Source: a bacterium (GTDB lineage: Bacteria; SZUA-182; DTGQ01). Taken from it: a DNA stretch of 64,000 nt. A program made the position numbers and the translations under genes. Shown in pieces: positions 49,822 through 58,076 of this stretch (position 1 is its first letter; each line of letters opens with the position of its first letter). The notes under the pieces were generated by a model. That model did not search any database. It saw only the letters and a list, made by a program, of their open reading frames with translations, and was not told where the DNA came from. The stretch lies in contig JBFLZW010000024.1 in the NCBI GenBank assembly GCA_040755755.1, forward strand, positions 5,388-69,387, written 5' to 3'.

Positions 49822-51672
49822 CTAATCCACAAACGTACGAAAGAAATATTCCACGGTAACAATGGCTTCGACCAGATGGAAATAATTCCTTCCTGAATCG
49901 AGGCAGTTGACAAGGTTTTCAATCCCCTGCCGGGAGACCGTGCCCCGGTTCATGGTCCGGCTGTCCCGGAGGATGTCCATGAAGAATCGCCGGAAAGCAG
50001 GGTCCTTGCGAAACCGTCGGTCAGGATTTATGTCCGGATTGCCCCATTCCATTTGTCCTCTGGTCAGGCGATTGAGATAATAACCAGACTCTTTGACCAG
50101 GTCCCGCAAGCATGACATGCTACTTTGAAAGCGGTCCAGGGGCAAACCCGTCTTGCTCCAGGGGATTTTAGCCAGGCTGGGGAAGTAGCGCAGAAAAATC
50201 TGCCGGTACAGATGGCTCTGATAGCGGTATCGGGAAGGAAGGCGCAGGCAGAAATCGAACACGTCATAGTCCATGTACGGAAAGGCGCTTTCAATGTAAT
50301 TACGGGCTACCCAGGAATTACCGATAGTATATCTTCTGGCCCGGTTAACAAAGCAAAAGTATTGCAGCCAGTTCTCAACAGGCTCACGGCCTCGCTCCTC
50401 GCTCATCCTGCGGATATTTTCATCCGTAACCTGCATAAGAGAGCGGGCAAATTCGGGCGTAAAAAACTGCCGGGCAAGTTCCGGCTGAAGGCCGGAATAA
50501 ATCGTACGGATGAGCCTGCACCGCTCTTCGGAAGGGGGTTTGGGGCCGAGAATCGAAAATGTCGAGCCCAGTTGGGCATCAAAGCAGTAGCCATCGAGAA
50601 GGATGTTCGCCTTTCCTTCCCTGGCTGCACGCTTGGCCATCTCCAGAAGCCAGCTCTGGTGGCAGGAAAAATGGCTGTCATTCAGGATAAGAACCTCCGG
50701 GATCAGGGTGGTGACATCCTGGGAAAGGAGGTCAACAAAGTGCCATTCCCCGCTCAGGAAGCCGCAAACCCGCTGAGCAACCTGAGTTTCCAGATACCGC
50801 GGATTGCTTCCGGCATGGAAGAAATTGACTCTTCTTTTATTCTGTGAGGATATGGTTCCCAGGAGGCGGGAATCGAGCCCTCCGCTCAAGGGAATACCAA
50901 CCTGAAAACCAGGTTTCCATTGGTTTTCGACCGCTTTCCTGATCAGTGAATAGCCCTCCTCGATCAGTGCATCCAGCCCCGGATCCTTCTCCTGATTCTG
51001 GTACGGATAGTTCCAATAGCGCTCCCGGATGCAGCCGGTTTCACTCACCTCCATAACTGTGGCATAGGGAAGGAGATTGATATCCGAAAGAAAGGTCTTG
51101 TCTTCAGTGATAAACTGGAAATTATAAAAGTCACACAATGCACTCTGGTTGATCCTCCTTGCGCCATCCATCACCGGTACAAGAGCCTTCAATTCCGAAG
51201 CAAAGGTAAACTGTTCCGCTGTATCCTTGCAGTAGAGCGGCAGGAGACCATAGCGGTCATTGGCCAGCAGAAGGGAGTGGTTAATCGTATCGTAGATTAC
51301 CACGGTAAACACTCCCTTCAATAACCGGGCAAATCCCCTGCCCCGGTCAAGGAAAAGGTTCATGATCAACTCGGCCTCGGAATTCCGGGTAAATAGGTAC
51401 CCCCGCTCTTTCAGCTCCTGGACCAGGGAGTGGTATTCATAAATCTGTCCGTCAAAGAAAAGGATATAGCGGTTATCCGGGCTGGTAACCGGCTGGGGAG
51501 AGGGGTCCAGAGTGCCCAGAGTCAGACGGCCTGCCGCAAAGCGGCCGAGACTGTGCGAATCACTGATCCGGCTGAATGCGCGCTGCATATGGCTCCTCAT
51601 CCTGGCCAGCAATTCTTCCGATTTTTCCGGAGTAAAGGATTTTTTCCGATAAAAACCGTATAGTCCCGGCAT
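49822..51672 (-). CDS. asparagine-synthase-like protein lacking the glutaminase cysteine
   Basis: 616 residues. The synthetase domain is present with PP-loop IPLSGGLDSRLLG. The N-terminal domain resembles the class II glutaminase (ILFFDGQIYEYHSLVQELKERGYLFTRNSEAELI) but begins MPGLYGFY, so Cys2 is replaced by Pro and glutamine hydrolysis is not expected. It may use ammonia or another nucleophile, or adenylate a different acid, as in amino-sugar or antibiotic ligation. AAGGAGAG lies 8 nt before the ATG, inside the end of the flippase gene. It contrasts with the complete AsnB-type protein at 31196-33088. Confidence 0.87.
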   Translation of the reverse strand: MPGLYGFYRKKSFTPEKSEELLARMRSHMQRAFSRISDSHSLGRFAAGRLTLGTLDPSPQPVTSPDNRYILFFDGQIYEYHSLVQELKERGYLFTRNSEAELIMNLFLDRGRGFARLLKGVFTVVIYDTINHSLLLANDRYGLLPLYCKDTAEQFTFASELKALVPVMDGARRINQSALCDFYNFQFITEDKTFLSDINLLPYATVMEVSETGCIRERYWNYPYQNQEKDPGLDALIEEGYSLIRKAVENQWKPGFQVGIPLSGGLDSRLLGTISSQNKRRVNFFHAGSNPRYLETQVAQRVCGFLSGEWHFVDLLSQDVTTLIPEVLILNDSHFSCHQSWLLEMAKRAAREGKANILLDGYCFDAQLGSTFSILGPKPPSEERCRLIRTIYSGLQPELARQFFTPEFARSLMQVTDENIRRMSEERGREPVENWLQYFCFVNRARRYTIGNSWVARNYIESAFPYMDYDVFDFCLRLPSRYRYQSHLYRQIFLRYFPSLAKIPWSKTGLPLDRFQSSMSCLRDLVKESGYYLNRLTRGQMEWGNPDINPDRRFRKDPAFRRFFMDILRDSRTMNRGTVSRQGIENLVNCLDSGRNYFHLVEAIVTVEYFFRTFVD

Positions 51673-51676
51673 AAGC

Positions 51677-53152
51677 TCAATCTCTCCTTATAAATTCCCA
51701 CATCTCTTCAAGCAGGGACCGGTTGGCCATCCACAGGAAAGCCAGATAGCCGAAGGCTCCGAAAAAGCAGGTCAAAAAGAACCGGAACCAGGGCCCCAGA
51801 GCCGATAAAAACCACAGCCGCAAGCCGAAAATCAGCAGCACCATGAGCAGGCTTCCCTCGATCACAGGAACGAGATTCAGCCAGTACTCTCTCAGCGAAA
51901 TCCGGATGATGCGGATAGAATTCCAGGTTAAGACCAGAAACAAAAAGGGGTAGACAATCAGCCAGGCCAGGGAGATTCCCTGAATGCCATATCCTGCTCC
52001 AAGCCAGAATGCTGGCGGGAGAATCAGAGCACACAGAAGCGAGTTGAACAGGGCAATGCCGGGCCTGCCCAGGGCATTCGTCAGCGGCGCACCGAGCACA
52101 GCCAGAGAACGCAGCACGGACATAAGGCAGAGAACCTTCAAAGGACCGATCGCTGCGGCCCATTTTCTGGTCAAAACCAGCAGAATGAGGTCTTCGGCCA
52201 CCAGGAAAAGCCCCAGAAAGAGGGGAAAGACAATCAGAGCCACCAGACGACTGGTTTTCAAATAATAGTGCCGGACTTTTTCCTCCTCCTGCTGGACCTG
52301 GGAAAAGGTGGGATAAGCGATCTGCGGAATCATCGAAACCACCTTCTCCAGGGGGAGAGAGGCCATTTCAAAGGCCAGGGTATAGTTGCCCAGGGCCTCT
52401 TTGCCCAGCACACGGCCGGCAATGATGAAATCGGAATTGGAATAGGCGTACCACAGGATCCGGGAAAGCATGATCTGTGTGCCAAAATTCAGCAGGCCGC
52501 GACTGTCCCCGGTGAAGGGGTTAGAGAGTTTCGGTGTCCACTGCCGGTAATAATAAATCAGGCCGAGCATGATGAGCGGAGTGGCCAGGCTGCTGTAAAC
52601 CAGAGCCCGGACTTTCCACCCGGCCAGAACCAGGGACAGGCAGATCAGGCTGTGTCCTACTCCGGAGGCAAGCTCTGCCTTGGATCGCTGATCAAAGGCC
52701 AGTTCCCTGGTCATCAGATTATAGGGCACGCCGTAAAGGGCAACCAGGATCAGATTGAGCCCTAAGACCCTGATCATGCCCGCCAGGTTTTCCTCACGGA
52801 AAAACCTGGCCAGAAGGGGGGAAAGAACAATGGTTACCCCGTACAGGCCCAGGTTGATTGACAGCATGAGCCAAAAGCTGCGGTCGATATCCTCCTGAGT
52901 CAGATCCTGCTTCTGAATGATAGCCGCATCCAGCCCCACCCCCTCGAACAGGGTTAAAAAGGAAATAACCAGATTGGCCATGCCATAGAGACCGAAATCA
53001 GCCGGTTCCAGAAGCCGGGTAATGGCCATGGTCATGCCCAGGGTCAGGAGTTGTCCGAGCAGCCGTGTTCCCGCCAGCCAGGTGGCAGCCACCCGGACCT
53101 TCTGCCTGACCGAAACCTCCGCTGCACCGTTCTCTTCCAGAAGGCTGCTCAT
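51677..53152 (-). CDS. Wzx-like MOP-family polysaccharide flippase
   Basis: 491 residues with about 14 predicted membrane helices and sparse charged loops: GTRLLGQLLTLGMTMAITRLLEPADFGLYGMANLVISF at the start, then SRILWYAYSNSDFIIAGRVLGKEALGNYTLAFEMASLPLEKV and a C-terminal set of helices. The pattern is that of MOP transporters such as Wzx, which flip undecaprenyl-linked repeat units to the periplasmic side. Located beside the polymerase and transferases as expected. No clear ribosome binding site, so the ATG at 53152 is provisional. Confidence 0.87.
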   Translation of the reverse strand: MSSLLEENGAAEVSVRQKVRVAATWLAGTRLLGQLLTLGMTMAITRLLEPADFGLYGMANLVISFLTLFEGVGLDAAIIQKQDLTQEDIDRSFWLMLSINLGLYGVTIVLSPLLARFFREENLAGMIRVLGLNLILVALYGVPYNLMTRELAFDQRSKAELASGVGHSLICLSLVLAGWKVRALVYSSLATPLIMLGLIYYYRQWTPKLSNPFTGDSRGLLNFGTQIMLSRILWYAYSNSDFIIAGRVLGKEALGNYTLAFEMASLPLEKVVSMIPQIAYPTFSQVQQEEEKVRHYYLKTSRLVALIVFPLFLGLFLVAEDLILLVLTRKWAAAIGPLKVLCLMSVLRSLAVLGAPLTNALGRPGIALFNSLLCALILPPAFWLGAGYGIQGISLAWLIVYPFLFLVLTWNSIRIIRISLREYWLNLVPVIEGSLLMVLLIFGLRLWFLSALGPWFRFFLTCFFGAFGYLAFLWMANRSLLEEMWEFIRRD

Positions 53153-53224
53153 ACATGCCGGGAAGAAAGCAAAGGCAAAAGCATTTGTATTTCCCGCTTC
53201 ACTTCATCACTCCCGCGCAGACTC

Positions 53225-54502
53225 TCAGCAGGCCCGGTCCAAAATGGCAGCCAGTTGCCCGGTCAATCGCCGCTTATTGAATTTTTCCAGGTATTCCGGA
53301 TGCGGGTCAGTCGGCCAGTCCCCCTTCTCCCATCTGGTGTAAGCAGTATGGATAGCTTCAGCCACCTTTGCCGGCCCATCGCCGGTAAACAGGAGGTAGA
53401 AGTTCGACGAATAGTTACTGACCAGTTGAGCCACCTCCTGCGTGGAGTCAAGGGAAAGGATAGGCTTTCCGATCGCCAGGGCTTCGTACAGCTTGGCGCT
53501 GATCATATTTCCTCTGGAGCGCAGTAAAAACAGGGAGGAATCGGAAATATGCTGAAGGGCTTTTCGGCGGTTCGTATGCCCGCAGTGATGAACTACCCCG
53601 TGCAGGCAATATTTGTCCCTCATGCTTTGGAACCACTCCCTGTTATCGCCAAAATAGGAGAAGCTGATCCTCTGCCGGGGAATTTTGCCTTCGGCCAAAA
53701 CCTGCTGCAATCCCTGGAAAAAGATATCCGATCCCGGCAGGGTCGGATAGAAGTTGCCGGTATAGATAATGGAAAACCGGGAGTCTGCTGGAGACGATGG
53801 GGCTGCCGTGGGCAGCAGTTCGTCAAAAAAACCGTTGTAAATGACCGAACACTTGCCCTGAAGTGCGGGATAGAGTGAAAGATATTTATCCAAAGTCCTC
53901 TGGCTGGTCACCAGCAGCCAGTCCGCCTGATGGACGACCATCTTCTCAAGCCTTCGGATAATTTTCCAATACAGACTGCATCCATTTGGCTCATTTGTCC
54001 CCATAGCCTCCTGGGAGACAGGGTCCCGAAAATCCAGGATCAGAAACTTGCCGGTCAGCCATTTCAGCATTATGCCGGTCAGGGTGGAGCTGAAAGGTTT
54101 GGCGGAAACATAAATAATTTCGATCCCGTATTTGCGGATGAGCCGGTAGGCCGCCCACCAGGAAAGGGGGATCCAGCCCACAAAGATGTCAGGTAAGAAG
54201 AGGATATCAGCCGGATTATGGATGTGGTCATAGCCGAAAAAGCTCAGCACCCGGTTCATGAATCCGTTGAGCAGCCCATTGATCCTGGCCAGGTTTACCA
54301 GCGAGCGGGTATAAACAATCCCGACATGAGCGGGATGAGGCTCCTTTCCCAGCAGGCAGTAAGCCGGATCAGGATTTTTCACCGAGACCACGTAAGGCTG
54401 CCAGCCATATTCCGGCAGGTAACGGGAAAACCCCAGGGCACGCAAAGACCCTACATCCAGAAGGGGTGGATAATAGTAAGAGATCATGAGAATCCGCTTC
54501 AT
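53225..54502 (-). CDS. family 4-type glycosyltransferase
   Basis: 425 residues of GT-B fold: MKRILMISYYYPPLLDVGSLRALGFSRYLPEYGWQPYVVSV, the typical N-terminal strand and loop, then DFRDP, LLVTSQRTLDKYLSLYP, SVIYNGFFDEL, IIYTGNFYPTLPGSDIFFQGL and SLFLLRSRGNMISAKLYEALAIGKPILSLDS, the donor site. EX7E is changed, giving ISAKLYEALAIGKP. It probably adds a late sugar to the repeat unit. It lies 13 nt from the NodB gene, both on the minus strand, so they form one operon. Confidence 0.86.
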   Translation of the reverse strand: MKRILMISYYYPPLLDVGSLRALGFSRYLPEYGWQPYVVSVKNPDPAYCLLGKEPHPAHVGIVYTRSLVNLARINGLLNGFMNRVLSFFGYDHIHNPADILFLPDIFVGWIPLSWWAAYRLIRKYGIEIIYVSAKPFSSTLTGIMLKWLTGKFLILDFRDPVSQEAMGTNEPNGCSLYWKIIRRLEKMVVHQADWLLVTSQRTLDKYLSLYPALQGKCSVIYNGFFDELLPTAAPSSPADSRFSIIYTGNFYPTLPGSDIFFQGLQQVLAEGKIPRQRISFSYFGDNREWFQSMRDKYCLHGVVHHCGHTNRRKALQHISDSSLFLLRSRGNMISAKLYEALAIGKPILSLDSTQEVAQLVSNYSSNFYLLFTGDGPAKVAEAIHTAYTRWEKGDWPTDPHPEYLEKFNKRRLTGQLAAILDRAC

Positions 54503-54515
54503 CGCACAGAACCTG

Positions 54516-55568
54516 TCATGGGACGGGGAGAGTCAGGTAATGGCTGAGGTCCCGCACAAAATACGGCAAAGAATCCGGCGGGGGAATCCGGTTCAGGGAA
54601 AATACGTCCCACTTTTCCGGGTATATGCAGCCCAGTTGAGCTGTACAGGCATACTGGAAGCCAACTTTGCGCACCAGGGCCTTGATCCGGGTATCATAAT
54701 GCTCCCTCCGCCCGATCGGATAGGCAAACCCTTCCACCGGACGGCCCAGGTAGTGTTCGATAGTATTCTTGGAAACTCCCAGCTCTTCTTCAACCTTTTG
54801 GGAAGAAAGATGCACCATATTCGGGTGACTGACCGTATGCGAGCCAAAGTCAAGGTTATGGCGGCTCATCTCCTGGACCTGCTCCCAGGTCAGGGGAGCA
54901 TAATCATCGGTCGGAGGATGGCTGTCAAATTCCCGTCCTAAAAGATCTACCCATTCATCCGGACACATATTCTGTCGCCTCCAGATATAGGATATCAGCG
55001 ATTCCACCATCTCAGGGTGGCCGCAGGGATCAGCCGAAAACCACGTGCGGTAAAACTTTGGAGGAAGAAGCCCGTTTTTTTCCAGAACCCACGGTAATTT
55101 GGGATTTTGCCGGATCATGGCCCGCAACTGATCCCACCAGAACCGCCTGCCGGTGCTGATATACCCGGTGGCCAGGAAAATGGTCGCCGGAATGCGGTAT
55201 TTTTTTAAAATCGGGTAGGCATTGAGGTAATTATCTGCATATCCATCATCAAAGGTGACCACCACGGATCTGGGAGGGATAAGAAGCCGGGCATTGAGAC
55301 TTTTGACCAGAAAAGGAAGAGAAACCGGAGTCATATGCTCACTGAGAAATTGCATCTGCTTTTCAAAATTCCACCGGCTGATTCCTCCATCCTGACTATT
55401 GCGATGTCCTCCTTCAGCCTCCTGGTTGCCAATCCGGTGATACATCAGAATCAGGCAGCGATTGTCCCTGCCCCTTTTCCGTAAGAGCCAGGAATAGTAA
55501 CCGCAGCGAAACAGGATGGGCACAACAAAGCGCTTGGTTCTGTATTTGATTTTATGGATAGCATTCAT
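54516..55568 (-). CDS. NodB-type polysaccharide deacetylase
   Basis: 350 residues. Motif 1 VVVTFDDGYADN carries the catalytic base and metal Asp pair, motif 2 SHTVSHPNMVHLS the metal His, and motif 3 region GFAYPIGRREHYD. MYHRIGN lies near the start. Family 4 carbohydrate esterases remove N-acetyl (or O-acetyl) groups from amino sugars, here probably on EPS or peptidoglycan. No clear signal peptide, so it may act on the cytoplasmic side, or be anchored by the hydrophobic N-terminus. The FemAB-like gene ends 9 nt upstream. Confidence 0.9.
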   Translation of the reverse strand: MNAIHKIKYRTKRFVVPILFRCGYYSWLLRKRGRDNRCLILMYHRIGNQEAEGGHRNSQDGGISRWNFEKQMQFLSEHMTPVSLPFLVKSLNARLLIPPRSVVVTFDDGYADNYLNAYPILKKYRIPATIFLATGYISTGRRFWWDQLRAMIRQNPKLPWVLEKNGLLPPKFYRTWFSADPCGHPEMVESLISYIWRRQNMCPDEWVDLLGREFDSHPPTDDYAPLTWEQVQEMSRHNLDFGSHTVSHPNMVHLSSQKVEEELGVSKNTIEHYLGRPVEGFAYPIGRREHYDTRIKALVRKVGFQYACTAQLGCIYPEKWDVFSLNRIPPPDSLPYFVRDLSHYLTLPVP

Positions 55569-55577
55569 TACCGAGGA

Positions 55578-56666
55578 TTATAAGTTACCGGACAGGAAAG
55601 AATATTGAGTTTTTAATCTTTTGATAATCGGGCGAATATATCGGTAAAGTATAGAGTAGGTGAGCGACTTCAAACCCATCGGATAGAGCTCAAGAGTACA
55701 AAAATCTTCCCGATGATTAGAAAACTCCTCCTTCCATCGAGCATCGGAACCAAGGAATTCCAGCCTGTCTGCTTCCTTACCGTGAAAAAGCGAGTCGAGA
55801 ACCATGGCGAACAGGACCAGCCCCGGGGCATACTCGCGGCAGTCGAGCCGGTAAGAGGTTTTCAGGGCGTAGTATTTGCGGTCTGACAGAATTCCCAAAA
55901 CAAACGATACGGGCTGATCGTTAAAATACAGAGCATAAACCCGCGCTTTGTTCTGCCCGGCATAATGATCGAAAACCTCCTGATAGAAATGCATCTGATC
56001 CTCGTTGCGAATAATGGCTGATCCTGCCTGAGCCTTCCAGGAATCCTGTTCTACTATCCTGATCAGCTCAAATACCTCATCCCGCTCATGCCCCTGCGAT
56101 AACAGCTTCAGGCTGACCCGATGCTCTCTCTGTGCCCGGCGCACCTTGCGCCGTATTTCCGACCTGAACTTTGCTCCCTGAGCACTCAGGTAATCGTCGA
56201 ATGTCCCGGCCAGGGCCACTGCCCGCATCTGCGATGGATATTTGCTGATCGGAATCCATCGCTCTCTGGCCAGCCGGTCAACATTCCTGCACAGAAGGGA
56301 GTTGGTGCTGGTATCGGCAAAAACGAGTTTGGGGGGATAATACTTCCCCCTCAGGTACGCCAAAAGGTTCGAAATACCTCCCGTTGACTGCGGTGTGGCC
56401 AAAAAATCAGGGTACGCGGAAAAGTTGTTGTCAATGAAGCCGATGGCCTTGTCATGCCGCTTCAAAACAACACCAGCCTCTAAATCGTCAGTCCCGTCCG
56501 GCAGGTACAGCAGAGTGAAAGTCTGGCCGTTGCCAAAATGCCTGATCCAGAGATTGAGCCAGGCGTGAGTTAAAAAAAGGTTGCTGATCTGGGAGCGCTG
56601 ATAGAGATCGTCCCACAATCCCGCAATTTCCTGAAATTCCGGAAGGGTCTTAACCTCTCGAACCAT
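55578..56666 (-). CDS. FemAB/GNAT-like transferase
   Basis: 362 residues of the BioF2-like/Acetyltransf_6 type, like 21931-23067. Conserved features: YLSAQGAKFRSEIRRKVRRAQREHRVSL, ARVYALYFNDQPVSFVLGILSDRKYYALKTSYRLDCREYAPGLVLFAMVLDSLF, then LEFLGSDARWKEEFSNHRE, the usual C-terminal motif. These proteins accompany EPS genes and may acylate or aminoacylate the polysaccharide. It forms the right edge of the EPS locus and lies 9 nt from the deacetylase gene, clearly in one operon. Confidence 0.82.
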   Translation of the reverse strand: MVREVKTLPEFQEIAGLWDDLYQRSQISNLFLTHAWLNLWIRHFGNGQTFTLLYLPDGTDDLEAGVVLKRHDKAIGFIDNNFSAYPDFLATPQSTGGISNLLAYLRGKYYPPKLVFADTSTNSLLCRNVDRLARERWIPISKYPSQMRAVALAGTFDDYLSAQGAKFRSEIRRKVRRAQREHRVSLKLLSQGHERDEVFELIRIVEQDSWKAQAGSAIIRNEDQMHFYQEVFDHYAGQNKARVYALYFNDQPVSFVLGILSDRKYYALKTSYRLDCREYAPGLVLFAMVLDSLFHGKEADRLEFLGSDARWKEEFSNHREDFCTLELYPMGLKSLTYSILYRYIRPIIKRLKTQYSFLSGNL

Positions 56667-57053
56667 TGGCTATAGCCATATCATCCTGGCGACTGTTTCA
56701 GACATTATCTGACCTGAGCAAACCCTTGCCAGGCATAGCTTCGCCCCGTGAATTACCCTGCCTTTTTCTGGACTGGACCAAATATAAATACTGCTCCACA
56801 CATAATGATAGATGATTTTCCTGCAAATATGATCAAATAGTATAGACTTATCGGATAAATTTAGTATTCAACTGCATGGTGAGTCAGGTTTTCGGGGAGG
56901 AAGGTTTATTAAGGCGAATTTCCTGGTTTTACTACTAATGGAGGGATTCTTTTAAGATCTTTTAAGATAATGAGTTAACCGTCGTGGTAAAGCTCCGGTT
57001 AAATCCTCGATGGCAGGTCTCAGAATGGTGCTCGCTCCACCTTTGGGGATCGG
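56667..57053. other. 387-bp intergenic gap without a gene
   Basis: AT-rich, with no coding frame, strong hairpin or known repeat visible. It is upstream of the FemAB-like gene and may hold the promoter of the rightmost EPS operon, but I cannot point to a convincing promoter. Confidence 0.5.
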
Positions 57054-57512
57054 CTATCTATGAAACAGCGTAAATATAGCAATAATTGTCCCTGTCTGAG
57101 CTATCAGAAGACCAGCAACCCAACCGACTACCCATTTGATAACACTTGATCTGACCTGCTCTATCTCCCTGGTCAGCTTAAGCTCTACTTCTTTGATCTC
57201 TCCCCGAATCTGCTCTATCTCCCTGGTCAGCTTAAGCTCTAATTCTTTGATCTCTCCCCGAACCTGCTCTATCTCCCTGGTCAGCTTAAGCTCTACTTCT
57301 TTGATCTCTCCCCGAACCTGCTCTATCTCCTTGGTCAGCTTAAGCTCAACTTCTGATAATCTTGTATCAATTTTCTGTATATCCTCTTTCCCTGCTAGTT
57401 CCCGCTTGTGGTCATTTACCAGGGTTTCGATGTCCCTTACTATAACCTGAGCCTTTTCTTTACCAAAGGTTCCTGAAAAAATATCAAATAATTCCATTAC
57501 CTCTCTGCTCAT
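57054..57512 (-). CDS. coiled-coil membrane-anchored protein with internal repeats (DUF1640-like)
   Basis: 152 residues. An N-terminal region (MSREVMELFDIFSGTFGKEKAQVIVRDIETL) is followed by a coiled coil built of an 18-residue unit (ELKLTREIEQVRGEIKEV) in nearly four copies, and one C-terminal membrane helix (about 128-148). The order matches DUF1640/CCDC90-type proteins. Repeat units are almost identical in DNA, so copy number is likely variable. The protein stands alone between the EPS locus and the propeller protein gene. Confidence 0.8.
   Translation of the reverse strand: MSREVMELFDIFSGTFGKEKAQVIVRDIETLVNDHKRELAGKEDIQKIDTRLSEVELKLTKEIEQVRGEIKEVELKLTREIEQVRGEIKELELKLTREIEQIRGEIKEVELKLTREIEQVRSSVIKWVVGWVAGLLIAQTGTIIAIFTLFHR
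57156..57353. repeat. 54-bp tandem repeat within the coiled-coil gene
   Basis: Units start at 57156, 57210, 57264 and 57318, with few differences among them, giving 3.7 copies. Each encodes 18 residues, so gain or loss of units keeps the frame and lengthens or shortens the coiled coil. Confidence 0.9.
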
Positions 57513-58076
57513 CTTGTAGTCACCTTTGCTTCCTTAGTACACCGAGCGGAAAATCCGCGGCCAGTTAAAGCCGCCCCTTCACTCCCTCGCCCCCCTTTGG
57601 GGGGAGATGTCTGGGGTGAGGGGGGCGTCGTTGAACCAAACCAGCCGGGTGATTCCCGCGTCGTGTACTTAGCTTCCCCCCTACTAAGTCTATCAAGATC
57701 CTCTTTGAGGATTTAGATTATATTTATTTTATCACCTTTACAAGAATTACCATTGCTTTATTTTACTTGTCAAGCGCATAATTTACCATTTCCGAATTCG
57801 GCTCAATCCTCTCGTTTCCACGAAACAGGGAGCCACTATAGCAGCGGGAATCCAGAAGTAATTGCCATAACAAGGACTGGCGCTCATAGGCATGGAGCTT
57901 AATGATAGCATCTTTCCTCCATATCTCCCCTTTGGGGAGATGATTGGCAGGGAGCCCCTGTGACAGGTGAGAGGAGGAGCCGTGGGAATTTTCCATGGAT
58001 TATCCGACAAGCTGCGAGGTGAGAATGAATATCAGAATCGCCTTCACCCTTGGGTATACTATATATGGAAATCTCC
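57513..58076. other. 564-bp intergenic region with two GGGGAG hairpins
   Basis: No supported gene. Hairpins CCCCCC-TTT-GGGGGG (57590-57604) and ATCTCCCC-TTT-GGGGAGAT (57923-57941) belong to the same type as 5161-5193. A 77-codon minus-strand frame at 57763-57996 is partly made of this repeat and has no family match that I know. T-rich DNA at 57700-57770. Confidence 0.55.

Noticed and set aside
57763-57996. 77-codon minus-strand frame (MENSHGSSSHLSQ ...)
   Set aside because: Its first part is translated GGGGAG/CTCCCC repeat DNA, there is no good ribosome binding site, and I know no matching family. Kept only as a note in the gap description.
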